A stretch of 64,000 nucleotides of DNA, from contig NC_088171.1 in the NCBI RefSeq assembly GCF_028769735.1, forward strand, positions 80,094,716 through 80,158,715. Reading direction: 5' to 3'. A model generated the notes under the pieces. The model was not told where the DNA came from. It saw only the letters and a program-made list of their open reading frames with translations, and ran no database searches. Origin of the DNA: Zonotrichia leucophrys gambelii. Its lineage: Eukaryota; Chordata; Aves; Passeriformes; Passerellidae. Of the stretch, positions 63,363-64,000 are shown piece after piece. The number at the start of each line of letters is the position of its first letter. The first letter of the stretch is position 1. A program made the translations under genes and the position numbers.

Positions 63363-64000
63363 TTAAAGGATGAAGAAGAATTAGAGAAAAACCTCAAATG
63401 CTGAATGGAATAAATAATAAAATGCCTTAGTTTTTATCATGGAAACTTTCATAGACTACATTGATTACAGAAGTTGTGAAGGAAAGAGAGAGGCAAGAGA
63501 GAGAAATTGTAACCTGAAATAAAACCATTTACATTGTTCCACTTGAGGTGGACATCTCTCAGTGTGTCGTAAAGTCTAAAGACAAGAAGATCAAAGCTAC
63601 CTTTTGAAACTTCAAATTTCAAAAAGCACCTTAGCCTTATGACTTGAAATTAAACTAGATGGCTGCTTGACAGATCTAAAATAAGTTAACTTCTATTAGT
63701 AGTAGTCACAAGTTTCATGAAATTATTTGAGACTTAGCTTGGGAAAACTGACAGTCTTAAATCCTGTCAAATAAATGCCCACAGTATAACAATAAAAACA
63801 CTTGATACTTACTGACACATATATATTCCAAGAATCAGATAAAGGATTCATTTTCAAATTAGATTAATGCAACTGAGCTGTACATTACATGGGATGAAAT
63901 AATAATTCTGAATATTTAACCAGTCTATCACTGCTAGGGAGGTGTATATTCAGGCAGGTATAAAAAAATTGATCGTTGTTATGACATGGATTGAGAACTA
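63363..64000. other. Unique A+T-rich sequence to window end
   Basis: No recognised element after the pyrimidine tract described for the candidate exon. Confidence 0.5.

Noticed and set aside
1..64000. Search for CRISPR arrays, bacterial operons, tRNA or rRNA genes, satellite arrays
   Set aside because: No regular spaced repeats, no cloverleaf-like sequence and no dense gene layout. The window is vertebrate non-coding DNA.

Overview
This window reads as non-coding sequence from a bird genome. That is an inference from its repeats. There are many CR1 (chicken repeat 1) LINE fragments, several avian-type endogenous retrovirus long terminal repeats (LTRs), and no Alu, L1 or B1/B2 signal. The sequence is A+T-rich (about two thirds by eye) and poor in CpG, with no open reading frame above 143 codons; the longest one lies inside a CR1 copy. 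This fits a gene-poor intergenic or deep intronic stretch of a macrochromosome. Bacterial features (operons, ribosome binding sites, CRISPR) do not apply. I found no convincing complete gene, tRNA, rRNA or known ncRNA.

Layout. 0-7 kb: unique sequence with a plus-strand CR1 3' end (2.3-2.7 kb), an ancient CR1/L3-like scrap (4.05 kb), and the largest CR1 copy (5.18-6.64 kb, minus strand), which carries a decayed reverse transcriptase and has a second CR1 inserted in it the other way round. 7-14.6 kb: mostly unique, with a perfect AT palindrome and a 61-bp tandem duplication. 14.6-15.9 kb: two CR1 fragments. 16-21.6 kb: unique, with a G-rich/GT-rich tract. 21.64-22.17 kb: an LTR on the minus strand. 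23.0-27.8 kb: three CR1 copies, one with an apparent in-place inversion. 28-33.3 kb: unique. 33.3-33.7 kb: a plus-strand LTR. 39.65-39.77 kb: an internally deleted LTR. 42.1 and 44.6 kb: CR1 fragments, the second joined to a short LTR tip. 50.2-50.5 kb: an LTR fragment. 57-59.5 kb: a GC-rich unexplained block and two divergent CR1 copies. 60-64 kb: unique, with the best candidate for a real coding exon (minus strand, 63.08-63.35 kb).

Nothing here forms a pathway or operon. The retroelements are old and broken by frameshifts and deletions. A few exon-like signals are listed at low confidence; they cannot be judged without transcript data or a comparison with other birds. I saw no previously undescribed biological system. 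The most informative items are small rearrangements inside the repeats and the unidentified candidate exon.
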